Source: Christiangramia forsetii KT0803
GTDB lineage: Bacteria > Bacteroidota > Bacteroidia > Flavobacteriales > Flavobacteriaceae
Assembly (NCBI RefSeq): GCF_000060345.1
Contig: NC_008571.1
Location: forward strand, 1,860,001 to 1,924,000
Reading direction: 5' to 3'
Length of the DNA: 64,000 bases
In this document: piece by piece, positions 1 through 6,252 of the stretch
Position numbering within the stretch: the first letter of the stretch is position 1
Layout of the letters: every line of letters begins with the position of its first letter
Program-made: the position numbers and the translations under genes
Notes under the pieces: model-generated
What the model was told of the DNA's origin: nothing
Databases searched by the model: none
The model's input: the letters and a program-made list of their open reading frames with translations, nothing else

Positions 1-848
1 TAGATAACTTAAGGTACGATCAATGGAAATCATTAGAACCCATAATCAATCCTTATTATAAGAAAGAAAAGGAAAGTGCTTATTACAGCATTCTGCCAAC
101 CGCTACCCAATATGCACGTAATTCCATATTCTCCGGATTAATGCCTAGTGACATGGAAAAGCTTTTTCCTAAATACTGGAAAAATGACACAGAAGAAGGA
201 GGAAAGAATCTTTATGAAGCTGAGTTTTTGAGAGAACAGTTAAAACGTCTGGGAAGCGATTTAAAATTTGAATACCATAAAATAACCAGTTTAAAAGGAG
301 GAAAAAAACTGGTAGATAATTTTAAAACCCAGAAATCTAATGATCTTACTGTGGTTGTCTATAATTTCGTAGATATGCTTTCTCACTCTAAAACAGAAAT
401 GGAAGTTATAAAAGAACTGGCCTCAAACGATAAATCATATAGGAGTCTTACGCAAAGTTGGTTTAAGAATTCTCCGCTGTTAGAAATCATCCAGAAAGCT
501 CAGCAATCAGGCTTTAAGCTGATCATAACTACAGACCACGGAACTATAAATGTAAAGAATCCTTCCAAGGTTATTGGAGACAAGAATACCAGTCTTAATT
601 TAAGATATAAAACCGGTAAAAGCTTGACGTACGAAAACAAAGAGGTTCTCGCGATAGAAGACCCAAAATCGGTACACCTCCCAACTATAAATATGAGTAG
701 TTCATACATATTTGCAAAAGAGGATCTATTTTTTGCTTATCCTAATAATTATAACCACTACGTAAGTTATTATAGAAATACATACCAACATGGAGGTATT
801 TCACTTGAAGAAGTTGTAATCCCATTTGTAGTCTTAAATCCTAAATAA
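1..848 (+). CDS. porX: PorX, 3' part (response regulator with PglZ domain, cut by window edge)
   Basis: The reading frame is open from the first bases (frame from base 3) and ends at TAA 846-848, giving the last ~281 residues. The sequence matches the C-terminal PglZ/alkaline-phosphatase-like domain of PorX: the conserved segment around TATQYARNSIFSGLMP, then EGGKNLYE, and the metal-site-like IITTDHG further on. The receiver domain must lie upstream of the window. PorX pairs with the histidine kinase PorY and is required for type IX secretion, and so for gliding and surface-protein export in Bacteroidetes. An ATG at 141 is internal and not the start. Identity rests on recognised family motifs; tsaE downstream fits common flavobacterial order. 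Confidence 0.88.
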   Translation, partial: DNLRYDQWKSLEPIINPYYKKEKESAYYSILPTATQYARNSIFSGLMPSDMEKLFPKYWKNDTEEGGKNLYEAEFLREQLKRLGSDLKFEYHKITSLKGGKKLVDNFKTQKSNDLTVVVYNFVDMLSHSKTEMEVIKELASNDKSYRSLTQSWFKNSPLLEIIQKAQQSGFKLIITTDHGTINVKNPSKVIGDKNTSLNLRYKTGKSLTYENKEVLAIEDPKSVHLPTINMSSSYIFAKEDLFFAYPNNYNHYVSYYRNTYQHGGISLEEVVIPFVVLNPK

Positions 849-874
849 TCGATAAAAAGCATATTTTATCGATT
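847..874. terminator. Hairpin at end of porX
   Basis: Perfect 11-bp inverted repeat (AATCGATAAAA at 847-857, its complement at 864-874) with a 6-nt loop, overlapping the porX stop codon. The 3' arm begins with four T, but no T-tract follows the stem on the plus strand, so termination efficiency is uncertain. Confidence 0.45.
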
Positions 875-976
875 AAAAACACAAATTACATTCTTACCTC
901 CCTGGTAATCAGACGAGTGTACGATATTATATATTTTTTATATATCTTTACAATCCCAAATCTGACATATTGAATT

Positions 977-1381
977 ATGGAGTTAACCTATAAACTTCAA
1001 GAACTTGATGTAGCCGTAGATTACATACTTAGTAATACAAAGAGCAAGACCTTGCTTTTTTACGGTGACATGGGTGCAGGAAAAACTACGCTCATAAGAG
1101 AGCTGGTAAAAGCACTTGGCGTGCAAGACACAGCCTCAAGTCCTACGTTTTCATTAGTTAACCATTACGAGTCAGAAAAAGGGCCGGTATTTCATTTCGA
1201 CTTTTACAGGATCGAAGATGATGTCGAAGCTTTAGATATTGGTTTAGAAGATTATCTGGATTCCGGAGAATGGAATTTAATAGAGTGGCCTGAAAAAATA
1301 GAAAAATTACTGGGTGATAACACCCAAAAATTGCTAATTCAGGTCGAATCTTCGAATACCCGAAAGTTAAAGTTTTGTTAA
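977..1381 (+). CDS. tsaE: TsaE, tRNA threonylcarbamoyladenosine biosynthesis ATPase
   Basis: A 134-residue protein, close to the usual TsaE length. The P-loop GDMGAGKTT lies at residues ~30-38, followed by the typical SSPTFSLVNHY and FHFDFYRI blocks and the family motif IEWPEK. TsaE is the small ATPase that works with TsaB and TsaD to install t6A37 on ANN-decoding tRNAs; it acts in the cytoplasm and is usually essential. The ATG at 977 follows ~130 nt of non-coding sequence after porX. Termination downstream is not obvious. Identification is firm because motif order and size both match. Confidence 0.95.
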   Translation: MELTYKLQELDVAVDYILSNTKSKTLLFYGDMGAGKTTLIRELVKALGVQDTASSPTFSLVNHYESEKGPVFHFDFYRIEDDVEALDIGLEDYLDSGEWNLIEWPEKIEKLLGDNTQKLLIQVESSNTRKLKFC

Positions 1382-1434
1382 CAAAAACAAAAAATATGAA
1401 AATAGCGGCGTAAAATAGTTTGTAAGAATTTTTT

Positions 1435-1442
1435 TACTTTTG
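1435..1442 (+). promoter_or_regulatory. -7 box TACTTTTG upstream of the small secreted-peptide gene
   Basis: Matches the Bacteroidetes -7 consensus TAnnTTTG in a 283-nt gap with no gene. A good -33 TTTG at the usual spacing is missing. It faces a second, minus-strand box at 1567-1574. Confidence 0.35.
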
Positions 1443-1538
1443 CAGGTGTTTTATAAAGTGATTTAAAATGATTTAATTCATTGAACGATTTATAAATAAA
1501 TTTAAACTAACATATTTTAAGTTTTTAAAGCGATTTTC

Positions 1539-1556
1539 AGAGCATTTTTTTGCTCT
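1539..1556. other. Hairpin in the tsaE to peptide-gene gap
   Basis: A 6-bp stem (AGAGCA 1539-1544, TGCTCT 1551-1556) with a T6 loop, between two facing promoter-like boxes. No T-tract follows it on the plus strand, so a terminator role is not supported. It could be the 3' or 5' structure of a short RNA. Confidence 0.3.
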
Positions 1557-1566
1557 AAAAAAGGCG

Positions 1567-1574
1567 CAAAGGTA
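1567..1574 (-). promoter_or_regulatory. Minus-strand -7 box TACCTTTG
   Basis: Reverse complement of bases 1567-1574 is TACCTTTG, a perfect TAnnTTTG match. Transcription from here would run toward the 3' end of tsaE with no annotated minus-strand gene to serve. No clear -33 box is seen. Confidence 0.3.
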
Positions 1575-1611
1575 CGACTAATGTTTTAGCTGACAGGTTT
1601 TTAAGTTGTTA

Positions 1612-1619
1612 TATGTTTG
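1612..1619 (+). promoter_or_regulatory. -7 box TATGTTTG for the small secreted-peptide gene
   Basis: TATGTTTG matches TAnnTTTG and lies 45 nt before the ATG at 1665, a plausible leader length. The -33 region is T-rich (TTTT near 1584) but not a clean TTTG. Confidence 0.45.
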
Positions 1620-1664
1620 TTCTAGAAAACAAAACGAATCAACAATCTTTTAAAACCTATAATT

Positions 1665-1811
1665 ATGAAACTTAAAGCAGTACTTTTCGCAGCAGCAATA
1701 TTTGGAGCTAGTTTTTTTGTAACTTCAACTTCAAACGACGATATTAATAAAGATGAAATTAAAGAGCAAGCTGTCCAAAGATCAAAGATCAAAATTCCTG
1801 CTGCTGGGTAG
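1665..1811 (+). CDS. Small secreted or membrane peptide (48 aa), function unknown
   Basis: A 48-codon frame from ATG 1665 to TAG 1809-1811. The product starts MKLKAVLFAAAIFGASFFV, a typical signal peptide or single membrane segment with a likely cleavage near residues 20-23. A short charged part (DDINKDEIKEQAVQ) and a C-terminal basic/Pro segment ending KIKIPAAG follow. I recall similar ~50-residue proteins with a charged middle and a K-x-K-x-P end in flavobacteria, but no function. Its last 59 nt overlap the next gene in a different frame (this frame is 0 relative to 1665; the next starts at 1753), so the two may be translationally coupled. A promoter-like box lies 45 nt upstream. Confidence 0.55.
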   Translation: MKLKAVLFAAAIFGASFFVTSTSNDDINKDEIKEQAVQRSKIKIPAAG

Positions 1812-2355
1812 TATAATTGCTATACTAATAGCGTTTTCACCTTATATATTTTATTTATATGAAATTTTCCCAAGCGGTCCTGTTTGGGAAAATTCTTTTT
1901 TTGTTTATAAAAGTAAATACTACGAGGATGTAATGACGGCTGCCTGGACTTATACGGGCAAAATAACACCATTATTTCTTTTGTTAATCTGGTTTTTCAC
2001 CTGTAAGCATTGGTGGTATCATGTCATCTTGATTCCGATTTCTATGTATACTTATCAGTTAGTCGTAATATTTTATCAAGACGTCTATATGAAGGTCGAT
2101 TTTATGGATATAAATGGCCTCATCTACCTAGCTCCTTTTTTTATTATCATTCTTTCCATTGTCTATTTGATAAGGATTAAAATTTTTGACCGGCTATATG
2201 GTCTGGATCTTTCAGAATTAGAAGAAACAGAAATCGCTGTTTTCTCACCAGTTTCGGATAAGGACCGAAAAGAAATCAAAGATTTCCAGGGAGATGATTC
2301 AGAAAATTTTGAAGAGTCCAACGTGCTTATTGAAGACTATTACCGTAAACTATAA
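1753..2355 (+). CDS. Conserved membrane protein, function unknown (200 aa)
   Basis: Product of 200 residues with about four hydrophobic segments: ~14-34 (FLLLGSIIAILIAFSPYIFYL), ~70-83 (ITPLFLLLIWFF), ~87-107, and ~124-143 (LIYLAPFFIIILSIVYLI). An acidic hydrophilic C-terminal tail of ~50 residues ends in EDYYRKL. I do not recognise a named family. The ATG at 1753 lies inside the preceding 48-codon gene, 59 nt before its stop, in another frame; no better start exists before the first membrane segment. ald follows after 57 nt. Codon use and composition look like the neighbours. Confidence 0.75.
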   Translation: MKLKSKLSKDQRSKFLLLGSIIAILIAFSPYIFYLYEIFPSGPVWENSFFVYKSKYYEDVMTAAWTYTGKITPLFLLLIWFFTCKHWWYHVILIPISMYTYQLVVIFYQDVYMKVDFMDINGLIYLAPFFIIILSIVYLIRIKIFDRLYGLDLSELEETEIAVFSPVSDKDRKEIKDFQGDDSENFEESNVLIEDYYRKL

Positions 2356-2412
2356 TCCTATTTTCTTCTTTTTCTAAATTTAGTTGTAATTTAACTGCTT
2401 TAACTTATATAT

Positions 2413-3615
2413 ATGGGCAAACAGCAGGTATCACCCTTTACCAAGGAACAATTAATACCACAGGAAGAAACCCTTGAAATCTACAAGAAAAAAGGGCAGC
2501 TCTTTATTGGAATTCCTAAAGAAACAGCGTACCAGGAAAAACGTATTTGTATAAGCCCAGATGCGGTGGCCGCAATCACCGCTCACGGTCATAGAGTCAT
2601 GATAGAATCTGGAGCCGGAAAATGGGCCCGGTTTAGTGATAAAGATTATTCTGAAGCTGGTGCCGAGATTACAAAAGATACTAAAAAAATCTTTTCATGC
2701 CCTACCATATTAAAAATCGAGCCTCCATCCATGGAGGAGCTTGAGTATATCAATCCTCAGACAATACTGATCTCTGCTTTACAGATCAAAACACAATGTA
2801 AAGAGTATTTTCAGAAGCTAGCAGAAAAAAGAATTACCGCACTTGGTTTTGAATTCATTAAAGATGATGATGGTAGCTACCCTATAGTACGTGCCTTAAG
2901 TGAGATCGCTGGCACAGCTTCTGTGCTTATTTCTTCAGAGATAATGAGTAATCATGCTAAAGGGAATGGATTAATGTTTGGAAACATTAGTGGTGTCCCG
3001 CCAGTAGAAGTGGTTATAATTGGTGCGGGAACCGTTGGAGAGTTTGCGACGAGATCGGCAATTGGTTTAGGTGCTAGCGTTAAAGTTTTTGATAGCTCTC
3101 TTACTAAACTCAGAAATATTCAGGCCAACCTGGGAAATACATTCTATACAAGTACAATTCAGCCTAAAAATCTATTAAAAGCACTAAAAAGAGCAGATGT
3201 TGTAATTGGTGCAGTTCGCGGTAAAGATAGATCTCCGATTCTAATCACTGAAGAAATGGTGAGAACCATGAAACGGGGCGCTGTAATTATAGATGTTAGT
3301 ATTGATATGGGTGGTTGTGTTGAAACCAGTGAGATCACTTCTCATGACGAGCCTATTTTTACAAAGCATGACGTAATTCATTATTGCGTTCCAAATATTC
3401 CATCCAGATATGCACGAACCTCTTCACTCTCAATAAGTAACATTTTCACCCCTTATCTTTTACATATCGCTGAAGAAGGTGGTCTTGAAAATACCCTGAG
3501 ATTTGATCGTGGTTTACGTAATGGTTTGTATTTTTACCACGGAATTTTAACCAGCAAATCAATAGCTGACTGGTTTAATCTTTCCTATCGTGATATAAAT
3601 CTATTGATCTTTTAA
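2413..3615 (+). CDS. ald: Alanine dehydrogenase (AlaDH/PNT family)
   Basis: A 400-residue protein. The N-terminal AlaDH/PNT domain begins at GIPKET (~residue 34) after a ~30-residue extension longer than in classical Ald. The NAD-binding Rossmann motif GAGTVGEFATRSA is near residue 200, and DVSIDMGGCVE, the family's C-terminal signature, is near ~295. The enzyme reversibly deaminates L-alanine to pyruvate with NAD; a transhydrogenase-alpha-like relative is less likely because the protein stands alone with no membrane subunit genes. The ATG at 2413 is 57 nt after the upstream membrane gene, and the DUF4258 gene follows after only 3 nt, so the two are probably cotranscribed. Confidence 0.88.
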   Translation: MGKQQVSPFTKEQLIPQEETLEIYKKKGQLFIGIPKETAYQEKRICISPDAVAAITAHGHRVMIESGAGKWARFSDKDYSEAGAEITKDTKKIFSCPTILKIEPPSMEELEYINPQTILISALQIKTQCKEYFQKLAEKRITALGFEFIKDDDGSYPIVRALSEIAGTASVLISSEIMSNHAKGNGLMFGNISGVPPVEVVIIGAGTVGEFATRSAIGLGASVKVFDSSLTKLRNIQANLGNTFYTSTIQPKNLLKALKRADVVIGAVRGKDRSPILITEEMVRTMKRGAVIIDVSIDMGGCVETSEITSHDEPIFTKHDVIHYCVPNIPSRYARTSSLSISNIFTPYLLHIAEEGGLENTLRFDRGLRNGLYFYHGILTSKSIADWFNLSYRDINLLIF

Positions 3616-3618
3616 AGT

Positions 3619-3999
3619 ATGAAATTTGTCCATCGCCTGGCTTATTATGGATTAGGACTTTTTTTTGGAATCGTTATTTTAATTTTCTTCTTAGGAGGAA
3701 AAAAGACATCCTGTGATTACTCTCCAAATGCAAGAGTTCTTAAGAATATCCGAATTAAAAAGCGTCAATTTTCTGAAAATTCAATGAGGTTTTTTCAATC
3801 AAATAGTATAGATACTTCGGCAGTTTCAGAAATCTTATATGATGGCGATGTAGACTTTAATAAAAGTAATACAGATGCTAAGCCTTGTAGTATCTATATA
3901 GTCTCTGGATTATCTAAGGATACCAATATTGAGTTGGAAATTGAAAATTGTGATAGTACAGCGACTATAAAAAATGCTACTATAAAAAAAGACGAATAA
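3619..3999 (+). CDS. DUF4258-type single-pass membrane protein (126 aa)
   Basis: 126 residues with one membrane segment near the N-terminus (residues ~8-25, YYGLGLFFGIVILIFFLGG), then a soluble domain with CDYSPNARVLKNIRIKKR, resembling the small DUF4258 proteins found beside alanine dehydrogenase in flavobacteria. Function is unknown. The start codon is 3 nt after the ald stop, which indicates an operon with ald. It ends 38 nt before the convergent bcp gene; a weak hairpin (CGAAT...ATTCG) lies at the gene's end. Confidence 0.7.
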   Translation: MKFVHRLAYYGLGLFFGIVILIFFLGGKKTSCDYSPNARVLKNIRIKKRQFSENSMRFFQSNSIDTSAVSEILYDGDVDFNKSNTDAKPCSIYIVSGLSKDTNIELEIENCDSTATIKNATIKKDE

Positions 4000-4037
4000 A
4001 AATTCGCCTTCTTTTATTATAATTTTCCTGAAAAAGT

Positions 4038-4493
4038 TTAATTTTCTAAGATCTGTTCTGCATGAGCTTTGGTCTTTACTTTTTTAATTACCTCTTCGAT
4101 CTTAGCCTCCTCATTAATAATAAAAGTTGTTCGGTGAATACCATCATATTCTTTTCCCATAAATTTTTTAGGTCCCCAAACACCGTAAGCGTTTATAACT
4201 TCCTTTTCTTCATCGGCTAAAAGCGGATATTTAAAATCATATTTATTTTTAAAATTTTGCTGCCTTTTTTTTGAATCGGCACTCACTCCCAAAATCTCAT
4301 ACCCCTTCTTTTTCATAGCATCATAATTGTCGCTAAGATTACATGCTTCAGCGGTACAACCAGGAGTACTGGCTTTTGGGTAGAAGAATAGAACTAGCTT
4401 CTTTCCTTTATAATCTGATAATTTGATCTCATTTCCGTCCTGATCTTCAGCTTTAAAATCGGGAGCCTTATCCCCTTCTTTCAATGTTGTCAT
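4038..4493 (-). CDS. bcp: Thioredoxin-dependent thiol peroxidase, Bcp/PrxQ type
   Basis: 151 residues, normal for the Bcp/PrxQ class. The peroxidatic cysteine sits in the family motif PKASTPGCTAEACNLSDN (residues ~40-57), and the second cysteine five residues later (CTAEAC) is typical of the intramolecular disulfide of the PrxQ type. It reduces H2O2 and organic hydroperoxides in the cytoplasm using thioredoxin. The start ATG at 4493 gives the usual N-terminus LKEGDKAPDF. It is divergent from nth with a 31-nt gap, so the two share a very short regulatory region. Confidence 0.94.
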   Translation of the reverse strand: MTTLKEGDKAPDFKAEDQDGNEIKLSDYKGKKLVLFFYPKASTPGCTAEACNLSDNYDAMKKKGYEILGVSADSKKRQQNFKNKYDFKYPLLADEEKEVINAYGVWGPKKFMGKEYDGIHRTTFIINEEAKIEEVIKKVKTKAHAEQILEN

Positions 4494-4499
4494 AATTAT

Positions 4500-4507
4500 T
4501 ACTTTTG
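4500..4507 (+). promoter_or_regulatory. -7 box TACTTTTG for nth
   Basis: Perfect TAnnTTTG match 17 nt before the nth ATG, in the 31-nt gap between divergent bcp and nth. The -33 region would lie inside bcp and lacks a clean TTTG. Confidence 0.5.
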
Positions 4508-4524
4508 CCCTAAATTAAAACTTT

Positions 4525-5181
4525 ATGACCAAACAGGAAAAGGTACAGTTCGTTATTGATACGTTAAATGATATTTACCCGGAAATTCCAGTTCCTCTTG
4601 ATCATAAAGATCCTTACACATTATTAATAGCTGTACTCCTTTCAGCTCAAAGCACCGATGTAAAAGTTAACCAGATCACTCCTATACTATTTCAAATTGC
4701 AGATAATCCATATAAAATGGTGAAGTTAACAGTAGAAGAGATTAGGGAAATCATAAGACCTGTTGGTCTTTCCCCTATGAAATCTAAAGGAATTCATGGG
4801 CTGTCAGAAATTTTGATTGAAAAATATAACGGCGAGGTTCCTGTTAGTTTTGATGCCTTAGAAGAATTGCCTGCTGTAGGACATAAAACTGCCAGTGTTG
4901 TAATGGCACAGGCATTTAATATTCCAGCGTTTCCGGTAGACACCCATATTCACAGATTGATGTATCGCTGGAATTTGAGTAACGGCAAAAACGTTAAGCA
5001 AACAGAAAAAGATGCTAAGAGATTGTTTCCAAAGGACCTTTGGAATAAACTTCATCTTCAAATCATTTGGTACGGAAGGCAGTATTCGCCTGCAAGAGGC
5101 TGGGATCTAGAAAAAGATTTGATCACCAATACTATTGGCAGAAAATCTGTTATAAATGATTATCGAGCTAAAAAGAAATAA
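4525..5181 (+). CDS. nth: Endonuclease III-type DNA glycosylase without the iron-sulfur cluster
   Basis: 218 residues of the HhH-GPD family. The helix-hairpin-helix is LPAVGHKTASVV with the catalytic lysine at ~121, and the catalytic aspartate is in PVDTHIHR (~139). The protein would remove oxidised pyrimidines and cut at AP sites in base-excision repair. The C-terminal Cys-x6-Cys-x2-Cys-x5-Cys motif that holds the [4Fe-4S] cluster in the Escherichia coli enzyme is absent: the corresponding stretch reads YGRQYSPARGWDLEKD, and the entire protein has no cysteine. The length is otherwise normal, so this is substitution rather than truncation. A strong bidirectional terminator follows directly. 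Confidence 0.9.
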   Translation: MTKQEKVQFVIDTLNDIYPEIPVPLDHKDPYTLLIAVLLSAQSTDVKVNQITPILFQIADNPYKMVKLTVEEIREIIRPVGLSPMKSKGIHGLSEILIEKYNGEVPVSFDALEELPAVGHKTASVVMAQAFNIPAFPVDTHIHRLMYRWNLSNGKNVKQTEKDAKRLFPKDLWNKLHLQIIWYGRQYSPARGWDLEKDLITNTIGRKSVINDYRAKKK

Positions 5182-5216
5182 AAAAGACCTGCAGGCTAAT
5201 ATTACAGGTCTTTTTT
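5181..5216. terminator. Bidirectional terminator after nth
   Basis: An 11-bp stem (AAAAAGACCTG 5181-5191 against CAGGTCTTTTT from 5205) with a 13-nt loop and T-rich ends on both strands. It separates nth from the convergent 50-codon gene. Confidence 0.85.
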
Positions 5217-5220
5217 AAAA

Positions 5221-5373
5221 TTAATTCAGAAGCGCCTCAAATTTCATCTTCTTATACTCAATTACACTAAGTGCTTTAGAATAATTCAAAAGAAACTCAA
5301 TTGTCTCTTTTTTTGGTTGTAGATGATTAATTTTTTCTTCTTTCGAAGATTTTTTAAAGTAAAGTTTCCCCAT
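5221..5373 (-). CDS. Small basic protein (50 aa) downstream of an ECF sigma gene
   Basis: A 50-codon frame with ATG at 5371-5373 and TAA at 5221-5223. The product begins MGKLYFKKSSKEEKINHLQPKK and ends KKMKFEALLN: lysine-rich, no membrane segment, likely helical. I do not recognise a named family. It follows the sigma-factor gene on the same strand after 61 nt with no terminator between, so it is probably cotranscribed with it. A role as a partner of the sigma factor is only an inference from position. The shared terminator with nth at its 3' end supports a real transcription unit here. Confidence 0.6.
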   Translation of the reverse strand: MGKLYFKKSSKEEKINHLQPKKETIEFLLNYSKALSVIEYKKMKFEALLN

Positions 5374-5434
5374 TTGTTATTATTTTATGATGGTTTTATA
5401 GAATAACGATACAAACGAGGGGATATTGTTTTTT

Positions 5435-6019
5435 CTAATTAGTTAAAATTAAATTTCTCTTCTCTATAATTTTACGCAGATTTATTAAGGCATACCGCAT
5501 TCTCCCTAAAGCCGTATTAATACTAACTCCGGTTCGTTCTGAGATTTCCTTAAAACTCATGTCTTTATAAATTCTCATGGTAAGCACCTCTAATTGATCT
5601 TCTGGTAATTCCTTTATTAATTCCTGAACATCAGATTCTATCTGGTCTTTGATCAATTGCTTTTCAGCATTAAGATTTCCATCGCTCAAAACTGAAAAAA
5701 TATTGAAGTCGCCACTATTATCAAATTTTGGCATTCTCTTATTCCTTCTAAAATGATCTATGACAAGATTATGGGCAATACGCATTACCCAGGGAAGAAA
5801 CTTCCCTTCTTCATTGTATTTTCCTCTCTTTAAAGTTCTAATTACTTTAATAAAAGTATCCTGAAAAATATCTTCAGTAATATCCCTATTATAGACTTTT
5901 GAATAAATAAAACTGTAAATACGATGTTGGTGACGATTGATGAGGGCGCCAAGTGCGTTTTCATTTCCATCAAGATAATCACGGACGAGCGAAGCGTCAG
6001 TTACCTTAGTGTTATTCAT
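5435..6019 (-). CDS. ECF-type RNA polymerase sigma-70 factor
   Basis: 194 residues. Region 2 is seen as HRIYSFIYSKV...DITEDIFQDTFIKVIRTL and region 4 as LPEDQLEVLTMRIYKDMSFKEISERTGVSINTALGRMRYALINLRK, a clear helix-turn-helix. No anti-sigma factor with a membrane segment is adjacent; instead a 50-residue soluble protein gene follows. Such sigma factors without an anti-sigma neighbour are common in flavobacteria and some are constitutively expressed. A canonical two-box promoter lies ~107 nt upstream, leaving a leader of about 100 nt. Confidence 0.92.
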   Translation of the reverse strand: MNNTKVTDASLVRDYLDGNENALGALINRHQHRIYSFIYSKVYNRDITEDIFQDTFIKVIRTLKRGKYNEEGKFLPWVMRIAHNLVIDHFRRNKRMPKFDNSGDFNIFSVLSDGNLNAEKQLIKDQIESDVQELIKELPEDQLEVLTMRIYKDMSFKEISERTGVSINTALGRMRYALINLRKIIEKRNLILTN

Positions 6020-6125
6020 AACAGTTACTTTAATGTACAGGAATTAAAGATTCCTGCGGGTTAGGTTATTTAGTTTTAAAAAAGTAACTGTGTTTAATAG
6101 GCAACTATAATTTTAGGTTATGGCT

Positions 6126-6158
6126 CAAATATAGCAAGATAAAATTGAGAAATGCAAA
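6126..6158 (-). promoter_or_regulatory. Canonical promoter of the sigma-factor gene
   Basis: On the minus strand: -33 TTTG (6158-6155), 21-nt spacer, -7 TATATTTG (6133-6126). Both boxes fit the Bacteroidetes consensus and spacing. It predicts a ~100-nt leader before ATG 6019. Confidence 0.65.
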
Positions 6159-6223
6159 CAAAAGCTTAATATTTTAACAATACTATAGGTTTTAGGAAGC
6201 TTTCTTTCCCGCTTCATATTGAG

Positions 6224-6231
6224 TAACTTTG
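6224..6231 (+). promoter_or_regulatory. -7 box TAACTTTG for uvrA
   Basis: TAnnTTTG match 21 nt before the uvrA ATG. The -33 region (TTTC near 6201) is weak. Confidence 0.5.
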
Positions 6232-6252
6232 CCGTTCTATCAGAAATAAAGC

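Noticed and set aside
847-874. Hairpin after porX as a definite terminator
   Set aside because: Kept only at low confidence because no T-tract follows it on the plus strand.
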